Origin: Prinia subflava
Taxonomy: Eukaryota; Chordata; Aves; Passeriformes; Cisticolidae
Length of the DNA: 64,000 nucleotides
Assembly (NCBI RefSeq): GCF_021018805.1
Contig: NC_086248.1
Location: 53,201,485 to 53,265,484 of the forward strand
Direction of reading: 5' to 3'
Positions 10,701 through 25,700 of this stretch are shown one piece after another. Under the pieces are notes generated by a model, which worked only from the letters and a program-made list of their open reading frames with translations, ran no database searches and was not told the DNA's origin. Both the position numbers and the translations under genes were made by a program. How positions within the stretch are numbered: position 1 is the stretch's first letter; every line of letters begins with the position of its first letter.

Positions 10701-13700
10701 AAAATTAAACAGGATGTCATTGATAGATGTTGGGATAGTAACGATGTGTGATTCCTGTGGCTTCCTGTAATGTGCAAGGGCAAACACAGGCTCACATCCA
10801 AGAACAGGACACAAGGTGCCTAAGGTGTGTCTAGGACAGGATTTAAACATGAGTCCCTCACCTTCAATAATGCTTAATTTCCACCTCACCCTTGACACAC
10901 GGACATTTCTCAGATGCTCTGTCATTTCTAACGTGATGTTTTATCTTACTGGCATTGAGCATCTATCTGAGCTCAGGTCCTTTCATGCAGAGACTTTGAG
11001 ATTTTCTCTTAAAGAAATCCTGTGTTAAAAAAATGCAGTGAATAAATAGCGACAAATAATAAATCTATCAATGCCAAGTTCCTCCACACGGAGCACACAG
11101 TATTGCAGATGATTGCTTACTGACACTGGAATAAAGTCACACGCACTCCTGCTCCATACACAGCCCTCAAGCCAATGACTTTCCTGTGCAAACTAAAAGC
11201 AGTGCGAGCAGCTACCTGAGATTACATGCAAATCCAGGTGAAAAAACATCAGTTTACTAGAGCATATCAACACAGATATGCTAGAGTCATGCTATATGGA
11301 AAAATTAATTTAGCTGAGATTTTCAGTTCTTGGCTGAATGTTTTAGCATCTAAGCTTTTGGATACATTAAGGGGCAGCAAGACTGCTGCTCCCTTCTTGG
11401 TGTGTTTCAGAAGAAAAGAGTGAATTCTTCTTTTTTCTATTAAAGAATGTACTGTTTTGCAGTGCTGTGTAGTAATGCAGGGCACCTAAATTCCCTGGAC
11501 ACTCAGGATTTGGTACAGTTTCTGACCTCATCTTTTCAGACCAGGTTAAGACTGCTTTGTTCCGCGTGCTGGATTTTGTCCCTTTAGTAGGCACCCAACT
11601 CTTGTCACCTACTAAAAGGCAACTGAAATATCTTGCTCAGAGCTGCCAGCTGTGCTTTAATAGAGATGTCAAGGGAGTACATCATGACACAAAGCAGGGA
11701 TGTTCAGAACAGCATAAATCCTCTACCAAGCACCAGCTCATCCACCCCACTTCTCCCCAAATAATTCCCTGGGTGCACAGCTTCACTGGTGACAGTGTTT
11801 TCATGGAAGTCACAGCAGAGGTAGAGGTCGAGATATTTTAACTCGGCTTCTCTACAGGGTGAGGCTCTGTTTCAAGGGGAAGGAAGACAAAGTTCTCACA
11901 CGAACCAGAATTGTAGGAGCAACCAGCTGGTAGACCAAGATTTCCGTTGCATTCCTTGAAAAACTTTTATGAATATCCACATGAACCAGAGCTACTAAAA
12001 CCTGACACTTTAATGTGTTTACAAAGTTTATGTATGTTATCAGCACATGCAATACTCCCATTAGGATTTATTACAGGTTTCTTTAGCAACAACATTTTTT
12101 ATCATAACAGCTCAACTGGTCAGAGAGAGGAAAACAGCCCATTTCTCCAGAGTGAGCCTCCCACGCACACTTGCCCAGCATTATTGAGTTGCTTATTCAT
12201 GAAGATTACACAAACCAGTGTCGGCAAGCATTTCATAACCTTGTTTCCTTTTCCTAGAATGTTCATAATTAATTTCACTTTTTCTATGCCGCTGAATAAT
12301 GAGTTGCTGGTGTTATTTTACTTGATGTTACTGCGGAGTGAAGAACAAGCCCTCCAAAATAGAAAAGTGGGAGCAAAGGCTATTTATTCAATATGGGAGT
12401 CAGAAGATGTTAAGTGCAAGTATTTCGCAAACACATGGGGATGGATGAAAATTCCAGAAAGTTTTAGTATAACACAGAACTAAAAATAATCAGCTGAAAT
12501 GAGAGAGCCTTGTGCTGGGCACGCTGGCTGCCGACATCTAATAGACAAGATCCTGAAGGCCTGGAAGGCAAATAAATGACATGGTTTTGTGTTTTGCTGA
12601 AAAAAAAAACCCACAACAGTTTCTGTTTTGCAGTCCAAAATGAAATCACACATTTGTCTCTTGTGTTTATGTCTTATGAAAAGTTGGGCAATTGACAAGT
12701 TTCAGAGTTGAGGGCATATTAAAAGGGAAAGTAGAATTCTGTATGAGAGTGTGGGATTTATAACTTCTGCTATGTCCTAGACAAGTATTTTTTAACATCG
12801 AGGCCCTGACTTTAGCAACAAAACTACTTAAATGTTTTTTTTAAGCTACCAATTGAGGAGAAGTTTCAGATGTGTAAAAATCTGCCAGTAGGATTCAATT
12901 TCAAGTGACTGTCATCAAAAGGACATCCTCATCACTGCTTAGGTGATATATTATTTCTGAAGAATAGACCAAAGTAATTTTAAGGAACAGATAAACATAA
13001 AAAGCAAGCTCCCCTAGACATCTTGTGGACAAAAATATTGCATTTTTTCTCCATTGGCATAATTTATTTCTGCTAAAATCTACAAAATCAATATGATTTG
13101 AAAGTGCTTATTCTCTTCCATGACTGGCCATCATGTTCTTTCATCTGAGTAATTAACTAAGATACTAATCCTGCTTTAAAGTCGCAGCTTCTTTCAAACA
13201 TATGCCTTAGAACATGTGAGCTGCCACATTACTAACTCTGAGTTCAGTATATCTAACAAACAGTGACATATATTATGCTTGTGTGATCTAAATCACTTTA
13301 TGAATTGAAAATTATTGTGGAAGTTTCAAACAGGCTTTCATTTTTGAGGTATCTATGTATTGTACCTGGATATTCTGCTAAACACAAGTCTTCCCAAGCT
13401 TTATGGAGGTTAGAAGCACTGAGGGGGAGAACCTTACTACTTGTTGCCAGGATGTGGCTGGCCACAGAGGAAACTGTGAACTGTACCCTTTCCAGATGAG
13501 GACAGGCTGCTATTCACCTCTTTCTGAAATCACATCATTTCCATCTGCCCAGTGAGCAGAGAAGTTCATTTCTCTCTCAGGACAAATCACACCTGAGTCC
13601 GAATAAAAGAGATTAATCAAAAGAGTAGCCTTCTCTTGCATTTCCATACTTTCTTGATTATGTGAGAGAGGAGGATTCTAACCATAGCTACCACTAAAAG

Positions 13701-16700
13701 ACCACCAAGCATTATGAAAGTAAATCTGTAATCCTTTCTGAAGCCTTGCATAATTTCTTGAAAAGTAAGTTATTCATCTATGAAACTTGCTGGTTGAGCC
13801 TTCTAGTCTGGTTCCATGATTGGCTGTGGTTACTTCTGGGAACAGGAAAAAGGGCCTGCGTTTTTCATCTGGAAGTATACAGAGACCTTGGACACATCTT
13901 ATTCAAAAGAGATCAGTCACAGGAATTGCAGTACTGCATATAAGAGAGTTTATTCAGAAGTAGAATCTTCCATCTCCCTAGACTCTTACAGAAACATTTT
14001 CTGACTTATATAGTTAATTCCTTGGAAAACTCTGACCCTACAGCTGTTGTCCTAGAATTGGAAAAACTCATGCTCATGCACTGTCATCTCTCCCTTCCCC
14101 CCTACACATTAATATCTCTGTCTGTATATATGCATTTCCATACATACACAAAACTTCACATCAACACAAGCAAGAATTAAAGTATTTTCACTTTGAGATT
14201 GTCTTAAAATATAGGTGAAATGCATGCTGATAACCTCTGTTAGAGGGTTTTGACTCCACGTGAAGTTATTTGGTTTGTCTGAAAACTCCATCTCTTCTCC
14301 CTCTGTTCTTATTTTCTGTTTGGTCACGGAAAACAAAATAATTCGTTTTATGTGGGTTAAACAAAATGCTAAATTGAAGGACAACAAAAAATTGCCTGGG
14401 AAGCTTGTTAGGTGACCCTCTTTTCTTCCTGATGAGCTCAGCATGTTTTAAACTGTACCAGAAAGTTATATGGATCCTTCCCCTTCTGGTTCTGAAACCA
14501 TTCTTGCTTTTCAAATGACCTGTATCACTAGGCTAGGAATTTTACTTAGCCACTTGGAAGGAAGATGATGCTCCAGAGGTTATGCTCTGGGCAGGGAAAT
14601 TGGTGGTGCCAGTGAAAAAGAGTCTTTCCTTGCCACTGTGACAATTCAGCAGAGCTGCACTGGGGTTCCTGGGGTTGGCTGTGCACATGGGTACACTTCT
14701 GTAACTGCACCTGTGCATGTGCAAGGAAAGACAATATTCCTCTCCTTTACCAGCAAACAGAATGTCAGGATCATAAGGCACATGCCATACTAACCCGAGG
14801 TTTTGAGTTAGAGCTCTGCATTGTTGTTAATGGGAGGTGGTTTAGGAAGAATAAACATGTCACAAAGGTTAAGGGACTGATTCTGCTTCTAGTTACTGCT
14901 CGTGTCAGGAGGCAAATATCTCACAGAGCCCTGCCAGCATGAAATTTGCATGTGCACAGAATCCAGCCTAGATGTTTATACAGGCTACTAAAAAAACATG
15001 GTACGTGGGAGGTTTTTCTTGCCAATCACCAAGAAAAGGGGCAGAAATGCTCCTTTGTGAATTGCTGGTACAGGACATGAGGGTATTCCACTGTCTTTTG
15101 TCAGAGAACAGCTGCAATTCGCCACTTAAAAGTGTAGGAGAGATATTTTTGTGGCTTCCCCATGCTGTACTTATTCACCCTGCCCAGCACTGTGTATTCC
15201 TGAGCATTTTCCTTCTTTGCCTTCCCTCTCTTCCTACAGATATTGAACCTGAGCACTACGTCTCAAAGTAGTGCCTGAAGTAATTTACAGAATGAGCACC
15301 AGACCAGACTAGCTAAATAAGTGAGCACAGAAATTGATACAAAATATTGCATTTTCTGAAGTAGCAAGTGGTAGAGGAATAAGTCTAGATCAGCTCCATT
15401 AGCCTGCCAGATTTAATACATGTATGATCCATATCCTTCTCATAATCCATCCAACACATGAATCCAGCCCAAACCTACTGGAAATGAGAACTAGCAGGTG
15501 AAGGCATTGAACCAGTACAGACACACCAGAATTCACATGTGATCGTACATCCAACATAGAGGATGTACAACATGTGCCTTTTGCCAAATCAACATTTTTA
15601 ATATTTATTTTCTCATAGTCTTAGCAATTTCTATTTTTCCTTAGTGTCACACCAAAGAAACATGTTTTTGGTGTTCTCTCTCCCCCACTCCCTTGTTTGT
15701 ATCTACAAGCAAGTTTCTTCCTCAACAAAATTTTCCCTTTCAATTACAAATTATTGCAACTTATGCTGATGAGACCAGGGTTTTGGGGAGAAATGGTGGA
15801 AAGGGAAAGGATGCCCTTGAACTGTGGTGTGATGACTTGATGATAGCAGTGGGTTTCTTGGTGAGAGAAAAGAAGCAGTGAACAATTTCTTTGATTTACA
15901 GAGACAGATTGTAAAAACAAGCCATGAATCTCTGCATATACAGAAAGAAGTGAATCCCTGGAGCCTGTGTCAGACATAAGGAAGGATGACTATCAGACTA
16001 ACAGAGAAGGTAGCCCTGAGGTCTTATCAAATACAAGAATATGAAGTGGGGACTTTGTAAAGTGGTGAACAATTCTGAATGCGTCAGCTAACTTCAAACA
16101 TGTCTATGGCTGTTTGACCAAGCTCAGACACCAAACGCTGCATCCAGTCTGTCTACTGCTCTCCCCTTCAGGGACCAGCAGAAAAACTGCACTATTTGCA
16201 AAAATATTGAAGAGGGGAGGAAAGTCCCCTCCACAACGTTGTGCTTTTCCCCACCGCTTTTTCAGGGATAGTCAACTTATGTGGCAGGGCAGTTGGCGTC
16301 AACTCAGTACAACTTACAAATAGGAGTTTGTTCAGAAGTAGAATCCTCCTCCTCAGCTGCATTGTGCACATGATGGGCAGCAGAGTTCCTCAGCTGAGCT
16401 GCAATGTGCAGCTCTGCTCACTGTACTCTATAAGCAATTCTCATTCTCTATGCTACAATTCTCTAGTAACGCCTGATGGTCCCAACTTTCCCTGTGCCAA
16501 AGCCTTTCTCCAACGCATTTAATTCCTCAAAGCTCTGCACATCTCTATTCTTTCTTGTGACAGGAATTGAATAATGTCCACAAATGGAAATATCTACTCC
16601 TCCTCTTGGCTTGCTGTGGAGCCATAATCCCCCTTCCCCAATATATTCAGTCTAAGTGGATTTACAGAGTTAGTCTGACAGTTTCTGAAACAAAAATTCT

Positions 16701-19700
16701 CTGGTTCACAGCAGAGTGCAAGCACTGCTGTCTCTGCAGGCAGGCCAGTGCTTCTCGCTTCTCTTTAAGATGGACTCCCTCTGATGACGCAGGGGCAGAG
16801 GAGGTACCACACCCTGTCCAGCTGTCGGCCTCGTGTTCAGACAGCTCTCTCAGCTGCCAGTTCTTCTATAAGGCTTTACAATGAAAAAGTTTCAAACAAA
16901 CATCAGATGAAAGCGATTTTGTGTCTAAACCAAGCATGGCCAGGTTTGCATTGGTGATTTATTGGTGCAAGTCATCAGCTCCTATTACCATTTTCTTGAG
17001 CCATGCAATTCTCTGGCTTCCAGACATTTCTAAGGCCTGATTCTTTTCCTATTGAAACTAATGGGAGGTTTTGCCACTGATTTCAATAGGAGGCCTCTAA
17101 CTTTCCAACCTTCTGCCTATAGAGACTTGAAGTGCTTCCAGGTTTCCATCATAGTCTGCGGTTCCCCTCTTAAAGTCAATTGGACATTAACAGATTGCCT
17201 GGGTCCACACCTTTGGATAGAGAAAAGCTCCAGATCTGATTCAGTGCTCACTCACACACCAGCTTTATACCCCAGCGGAGTTCCTCCTGATTTATATTGG
17301 CAGGACAGTAAGGTCCAATGTTACTTATGCCTGGGTCATTGCCAGCGGAACACGGAGAGAATTCAAGTCACTTGTTATCCCCTTCCCCACACCTCTCAAT
17401 CACAGCATAAATGTATGCACATATATGTGGATATATTAGAATCATCTGGACTCTTTTAAACTATTTGCCATTGAAACTGACTTCAAGTCTTAAAGTTGAA
17501 ATAACAAAAAAGGAAAAAAGAGTCAGAAGGGAGCCAGCTGCAAGGGTATTCAAAATTTTCATCAGTCTATGGGACACTCCTAATAACATATTTTACTACT
17601 TTGTAGTGAACTTTCTTTGCTTCTGCCATAAATATATTCCCTATGCTGTAAATGAATAGCTTGCAAGCTCAGTAAAGTTAATATAGAAGAATAAATCTTA
17701 ACTACCTAATGTCAGGTCAGAAATATAAATCTTATCTAATATGCCAGGTCAGAAGGAAAGAATACTTTTCGCTGAAAATAGCAAATACTTTCCAGTGCAG
17801 AGTCGGAACTTATTTTTCTCTTTCAAAAAATGTGCTGCCCCTAATAAGATGGGCTGAACAGTCTCTTTTTAGAATCTCCAAAAGAAAAATAAACACATAG
17901 AGCAGAGTTAATTTATAAAATGCTCCAAAGTTTATCTTGGCAGAACAGTTGTAGGCAGTGAGAGTTCTCTCCCTCTCACACATGCATTCATACACACACA
18001 CATAGAGACACACACATATCTCAAAATTAGGACAGGCCTTTACAATAGTAAATGCTACAGAAAACTTATATATCTGTGTAAATTCATAGATTTTTATTCA
18101 TGCAAAGCTCTGTTTCTAAAGTCAATTGAAATTTTTCCAAAGAAAGACAACAATCTTTGGGGCCTTTTTGTGTAAGCACAGACCCGCTGTGTCGCAGTGG
18201 GGCATAGCAAGACACACAAGTGCCTCGTGTCTCAGGCCCCCCTCCCATGTACCAGCACCTCTGCCAGCTGTAAAGCAGCAATGCAGCCACCGTCCCCTCC
18301 TCCTGCCTGCCCAAGACCTCACCTGTCAGACACAGCTGGACAGCCTGGTGGGTGATCTGCTAGCCAGCAGCTGCTGGCACATAGGTCCCTCCCAGTAGCC
18401 ACAGGCTCCTACTGCTGCCTTCTCTTGTTCCTCCTCCACACCTGCTTCACACCACACACCCTGTTCTCATCAGAGCCAAGCTAACTTCAGAGGCTGAGGA
18501 GATGAGGCCCACCAAGGGCTTTCTTTCAACCTCACAGTATTAGCTTTATTTATTTTAAAGTCCATACCAACCTGTTTCAGGGAGCCACAACAACAGGGAA
18601 ATACTGCAGGCTGCAAATCTACCAGCCAAGAGATTGTCCAAGAGAACAGCAGGTGCTATGCTGACACCCCCAAACAATTTGGAGCTCCTCCACCTCTTGT
18701 AGCAGCCACTGGCCTTTCATACAGTTTATTTACTTCAGTGCCTGCAAAGCAAACAGTCAAACAGTCATTTCCCCCAAGATAAACAAGAACAGAGGCAGCT
18801 TTACATGACTGAAGCTCAACTTGAAGCTGGGGTGTGCACAATCCTCTGGACAATTCCTGCTCAGTGCCACCAAGCTACTCAATGCAGAACTTGTTTCACT
18901 AAATGCCCACAGAAGAATACAAGAATATAAGTAGGTTCTCCTCTCCTCTCCTCTCCTCTCCTCTCCTCTCCTCTCCTCTCCTCTCCTCTCCTCTCCTCTC
19001 CTCTCCTCTCCTCTCCTCTCCTCTCCTCTCCTCTCCTCTCCTCTCCTCTCCTCTCCTCTCCTCTCCTCTCCTCTCCTCTCCTCTCCTCTCCTCTCCTCTC
19101 CTCTCCTCTCCTCTCCTCTCCTCTCCTCTCCTCTCCTCTCCTCTCCTCTCCTCTCCTCTCCTCTCCTCTCCTCTCCTCTTTCCTTTTTGACTGCTGGGAA
19201 GTTGCCAGTAATGTCCAGCATTTGGTCTGACAACTGTTCTACTGTAAATATTTAGAAGAATCCATTAGACATTAAACAAAGTGTAAGTAACTGCTCCTAA
19301 GTGATAGCTCTTATTAATGTTTCCAGCTATAGACTCCTCACAAATGCATATGAAATTCCTGCCTCCAGACTGCTTGTAAGGGAGGGCAAGCCAGAAGGCA
19401 GCCACCAGAACACAGTGTAATTTGAGTATTAGTGTGTTATCTCTACAAATATCAGCTCAGAGACAGCGTTCTGTAGAGCGTGTACCATGCTTGCAAGGCT
19501 TCCAGACAGCAGTGGGCAGAGTGTGATACGCTGACCTGTGTCTTTTAAGGGATCCACAAGAGTACTCAGAGTCTCTGTTAAGACATCTTTGCTTTTCTCT
19601 GGTCTGCCCCAAAAATACAACCTCTCCCCTCCTCTCACAAAAACCCCAAACCACCAAGTCCCCTTCCACCTCAAAATGTATCAAGAATTGTCATGTGTTA

Positions 19701-22700
19701 CAGGGGAAAAGACAAGCACTGGTCTGGTGGATTTTTTAAACTCTTAATGTATTCCAAAATTATCCTGTTTACCCAGTATCTTAAATGTTCTCTGTGCTGT
19801 AGGATATTAGTAGCAGAGTAAGGATGAACACTAACACTGTTCTGGACTTATTATGAAATACTTAAGAAGTAATTCTAGCAGAAGTCCAGTAGACATAATT
19901 TTGAGAATAAAAAATGCTGCTTTTGCAACCGAGATGAATGAAGATCAATAAACACATCTACATGTTAGCCAATTTCTTTGCTTAAAAAATTACTTATGTT
20001 CTAAGAACACAGTGAAGAGTAGGTATATGTATGTACATACCATAGCAGACTTTTCTGTCATAACAGAGGTTGGTGATACAGATTTCTAAAATTTTAATAA
20101 CTCTATTTATTGTCAGTGATCAGTGAGTAGAGTGTCCTAGTTCTTATAAAGAAGGGGTAAAAATTAGATGTAACATTTGACTCCGGTGTCCACATTGAAA
20201 TGGTTAAGTACTGCTAGAAAAAGGCCTGGAGGTTATCCAGACCACTTATGATGCTTTCCCAGGGTGGAAATGTCTGATATCCAAAATTAATGCATGTAAG
20301 GTAGACTTCTTAGCATCACATCGAATTTTTGAAGCTACCAGTCTCCTTCTCATTTCTTGTCCCCTTACCTTAAATAAAATGTCTGGATAGTGTTTCCAGG
20401 TGATCCTAGACATCAGCCTGTGCTCATCCTTTCGACTCAGTTTCACAGTCATATCCAACCTTTCAAAATTAGTCATCACTTTCTGTAAGTGACTTCAGAT
20501 CTTAGCTGGAGAAATCAACAAAAGCCGCCTGGACAACGGGGAGGATCGGGTATGAGCTACTGAGCAGGAATGTGCTGACCTGGTGGGTACTCCCATCTCT
20601 GATGATGGTGACTTTCAGAGTTGGAGGCTTCTGTGTCACAGCAGGGAAGCCAATTTATCTTCTTCTGTACCTCTGTGTGTGCATATACAGGAGTTTCAGA
20701 AGGCCAAGCAGAAGAGATACTCATGCTCTAGAAAAGCTGTAGAGGGGCAGACTCAGTGGTGTCAACAAGAAAGAGGAACATTAGTAAACTAGTGGATTAG
20801 ACAAATGGCTAAGACACAAGAGAAAATTATGTGAAATCAAAAGCCTACTATCCTGATATTCTCCCATTCTCCATCCTGCACAAATACATAACAGTAAAAT
20901 TAACAAGTCTCCCATCTGTGTGTTTACACTGATGCCTCATTCAGCAGATATGCTACATAGAAACCTTACGAGACATAAAATTCCAATTTTCTTCATAAGG
21001 CAACAATGTGGAGCTTATTATAAGGAAATTAAAGTTTGTTTAATTTCTGAAATTCTCTGTGAAAGAAGTAGTTCTCAAATCACAAAGAAAATATTGGATC
21101 ATCACCTTATATTAGAAATATTGCACTTTTATTTGCTTTTATCCACTATAATTTCATTCTCTTTATTTTCTTTTTAATAATTAGAATTAGGTTGATAAGC
21201 ATAATACAACCCCCTATGAGTAAGAAAACTGTGATATTGCTGATACTGTCTTAAGGCAAAATGCTAACAAAAGGCTATCTTGGCAGCATGTGTCCCTAGA
21301 CAGGGCCACAATGGCAAGGGATGTCAGAAGGTGTCCAGCATAAACTGCTTGATCCACTCAACGATTCCTTTCCCAGGCACAATAATTTATAGCTAAGCTA
21401 CAACATGCTTTTAAAAAGATATCTCACCTCTGATTTGAAACATACATGTGACTGAGATTATACTGCCTCCCTGAGACTGCTGCAATAATTTTATCTACCA
21501 AGGCTTTCTGATTTTATCTTAATTAATGCAGTTGAATCTCACTAATGCCTATTTCCAACCATCGATTGGTTATATCTTTACTTCCAGTGGTAGATATCAT
21601 TATAGCATAGATATTTTAGGGGCAATGCTTTGTTACAGACTGCCTTTTTTTTTTTCTCACTGCCTAGACAAAGGACTGCTGTTGTGAAGTGTACTTAGAC
21701 AAGGCTGGTTTTGGAGAAAACATTCCCCTAACTTTGTTGCAGATTTTAGTAGGCTCTTTTATGTCTAAGAGCAGGCTTGACTGAGGCCTCAGCAAGTCTG
21801 AGTCCAGACCTGCTCTATACCAGTGAAAGCCTTCTGGTGACAAATGATTATGTATTTGTTCTTTGCTTACAAAGTTATTACAGGAGAATTGGGGCAGGGT
21901 CTAGCACAGCGTTGTCCCTATGTTGTGACCAAGAAACTGTGTTCCTGCTGCAAGTGAAGGCATGAGGACATCCCAATTTCCCTCACTGCCATGCCCTGCC
22001 TGCCACCAGCAGCTCTCGAGCATTATGAAGCAACAAGACACTTCAAAGCTTAGAGATTTTCATAGGTGAAAAAGTAGCAGTGAGGCGATGCACTGTCCCA
22101 TGTTAATCCCTGCTACTGAACTATTGCTTTGGGATGGGCTTTGGGATGGCTGTGCCTCCTTCTTGCAATACAAAGCAGAATAAGATCAATAACAACCAAC
22201 CTGGATTTGCTGGCAAGAATCTCAGCTTCAGCCCAAGAGGTTCCCCAAATGTCTCAGTTCAGGCTGATTTTAGCAGCCATTAGACAGGCAGTGCATTTCC
22301 CATTCTTCTCCAAACATGTGTTGTTAAAGGTGATATGGCCCCTAAAGCATTTACTTACATCATGGAGCTGCATCTCATTTGATTGCTATAAGGTTCTTTG
22401 CGGACCACAAGGTGAAAAGTCCTACAGAACTGCACATATATTTGGAGTCTTACTGCTGCTGTTGCTATGTGATTATATAATTTTCTCAGGGGTTTTAAGG
22501 ATGGTTGAAATCACAATAGTTTTCATTAATTACTCTTTTTCCCCATGTACTTGATAAACATTGTAAATGTTTTCCCTGATCATTTGGCCTCCTCTTTGTT
22601 TAGCTTGCCTTTGAACACGTCTTTCTAATTTTCTGTGAGAACACCTTTGTGGTACTGGCTTCTTTCCACATGGAGAGTGTTACATATGATGTTGGTATGG

Positions 22701-25700
22701 AAAGTATTATAAGGCAAACAACAGATTTAAGCTGAAAAAGATACTTTAGAGATTAATGAACAGGCTTTGAATCTCTCCTTTTATAGGACACTGGTTTGAG
22801 TCTTACTGAAATCAATGCAATCTGTTTACCTTCGTGTGAGGATATAGCTTAGTAGCCCCTTCTAAAACTATTTAGTAAACTAAAAGTCAAACACCTTTAT
22901 ATTTAAAAAGTACTGAAACTATTATCTTTATTGAGTCTTTTGCTGAGCCACAAAGGAAAAGGGCTGCTGACTCCAAGCACTATAGGAATCTTACTCCCAA
23001 ATATAATGGCAATGATTTAAAATGCATGAACATTAATTTTAAAAAGTTAATAAAGTAGTGCTAGAAGCCTTTCATAAGTCCTTTGAATTCACAGTTATGC
23101 TTTTCTCTGCAGTATTGGGGAAGAGAATTTTTTTTCAGTCTTCTAAAAATAAGGAGAAAAGAATAATGGTTTTGCTCTCTGGAACACCATGAAAACATAG
23201 TCATTATGTTGAAAATACTAGATTTTTTTTTTTCACCAATGCAAAATCACCCAAAACTTTTGTGAAGCTAAAAAATAGAAATGTTTAAACTTTGAATTAG
23301 TTAATGACTGAGAAGTTCAAGGCAATATTTTCAAAGTTAGTATGTTAGGAGTTAGGCTTTTGCCTAATACAGGAAGATAAGTGTCTGCTCCAAGCACAAG
23401 AGTCTCCATTCAAGAACGAGTCCTTAATTTTAATCAGGTATTTAAGTCTAATTGAAGTCAAGGGGTCTGTAACATATGTATGTAGGTAACCATATGCTGA
23501 TGTGCTTTTTTGAATGGGGAGGAATTTAATCATGGGATTACATGGTAATTGTATGGGGGTTTTTTCCCAATTTGGTCTGGGTAGGCAGAAAGCAGCATAA
23601 AAGGGATCAAGAAACTTTAAAGCTTGTTAACTTAGTGTAGAGGAGAAAAAGAGCCTTTTATTTTCCTGAAATTTCTGACCTTTTTTGTTATTTTTCTTCT
23701 CCCTGTTGCTCTTTGCTCACCAACCACAGCTCTCGTTTGCTGTGGACAATTCCCAAAGGGAACATTCCTCGCTGGAGTAACTTACCCAGCTCTTTTCCTT
23801 AATTTACAGTGAGTACAGCACCCCTTGCAGAATCCATAGCAGACCCTTTGGCTGCAAGCCAGTGCTAATAGCATGTTTTCCAATAATCTAATCTCTTCAG
23901 TCACAGAACAGAAATCAGAAAGTTAAAAGAACTGGCTTCTCAACTTGTCTCAGTCTGCCTTTGAAATCTGTGCATGGAAATGTTGTGTGAATAACTACAA
24001 TAAATTGTTACCACACTTGCACCCATGACTCAATAGTTGTGCCCATAACAATCTGATGTATATGAGAGAACCCTCTATAAAGCAAGGTTTAATGTGGTGC
24101 CAGGAACAGACTCTCTCATGAAGGCTTTTGTGTGCAAAAAAGCCAGAAATTTCAGCCAAAGCTGAGGACATATTGTAAATATCCATGAATTAAACACCTC
24201 AAAATCCTAAGAGATAGGTATCATTTCTCCTTTGCAGATGAAAAAAATTGAAGGTCAAAGATGATAAAGCCAAAATGTCTAAGTTTGGCTCTAGAAGTGA
24301 AGTAGCAATTCTTTGATTTGACTTCTGAATAAATAGCTTCATTTTCAGACCTCTGACCACTTCCATCTTCTGCAGCCATTCTGAAAATGAAGGTATTTAC
24401 ACAGGAATGAAGCAGGAGATTAGTTGTCTCACTGGACACCCTAGATTGAAAATGTAGATTGTAATACTTTACAATGCTAGAAAGGGACCTTAACCAGCCA
24501 ACTTTATCGACCTTCAAACCCAAGAACCCCTAACTTTCTTCAAAGGCACATAACTCAGTGGTATTGTTAGTGAAAGACAAAGAAACTAGATGCTGAAAGT
24601 TAATCTATACTTTTCACCTTTTTTTTTTTTTTGCATGAATTCTTTTTCATGTGTGCTGCACTGTGTATAATTATGCTTTGGAGGTGCAAAACTGACACCA
24701 TCACAATAATTTTTACTGATTTCTAACACCATGCAGAGCTCTGTTGGTCTACAGATTACAAGTTGATAACTGGGTCCATCATTCCACCCCGGGACTGGAT
24801 CCCTTCACATGTGATTTTGATTGCTGTCACCAGGAGCATATGCTTGTTGGGCACTTGGGGTAGCAGTTTGCCACCTCTGTGAGAAAAATGGCTTGACTTA
24901 CTTTGTGCAAGTCCAGGAGGTCAAGGAGCCAGTGAAGGAGGATGTTCTCATTCTAGGGCACAGCTCAGTCTTCCTTTTCACTTATTCCATTTCGGCATAT
25001 GCTTGTGACATTTTTTAGCACCATTTTCTTGCAGCAGCCCAGCATTTTGAGTGGTGTTGTTGCGGTCACCTCACATCCGAGCCCTGTCTCATGGCAGCCC
25101 AACGCGGTGGCAAGCCACTAGCCACCAGCTGAGCTGCCAAATATTCATCATATTGGATGCTTTAAAAATAACTGCTGTGAGTTCGTGTTTTTCTAATATC
25201 CAGGGGATGTTGGGTTTTCACTGAAGCCTAACTGATTGTTGGTATGACATATATTATGCAGTTCTATTTGCAATAATAGATTCTATTTCTATCATTCATT
25301 CTGCATCAGCTTAATTAAGTTACAGTGTGACAAAACAGAAATGAACAGTCCTCTCTTCCTTATTATTGGAGTTATTAGAAAAATGTTCTTCAACAGAGCA
25401 CACTGCAAAGTGCTAAGGACATTTTGCAAGCTGGCCAAGGCATCCGACACCTGAAAAAGCAGCTCTCTTAGGCCACAAAATAGTAAATGGATCATTTTCT
25501 TGTTCAAGAGCTTGCTTAGGAAGAGGTGTCTTACAAATTTGTACTTGAATGTGCAGAGCAAGGTTAAATATGCACCCTCAGGATGCTGCTCTGATCTAGC
25601 CTAAATGATGTGACTCCTACCATTGTTACCAGTGAAATACTTCAACAAAAATATACTTTTACGACCACTTCTTCAATTGTGCATAAAAAGTGTCAGATGT

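Noticed and set aside
11947..12483. 178-codon plus-strand open frame in intron 1
   Set aside because: It is the longest frame outside GC-rich DNA, but no motif or family resemblance is visible, its composition follows the local AT-rich DNA, and no flanking promoter or splice signals stand out.
18757..19233. 158- and 95-codon frames with repeated five-residue units
   Set aside because: Pure translation of the CTCCT microsatellite, which has no stop in any frame.
22129..22554. 141-codon open frame with a signal-like hydrophobic start
   Set aside because: No conserved domain is recognisable and the hydrophobic stretches are T-rich chance runs.
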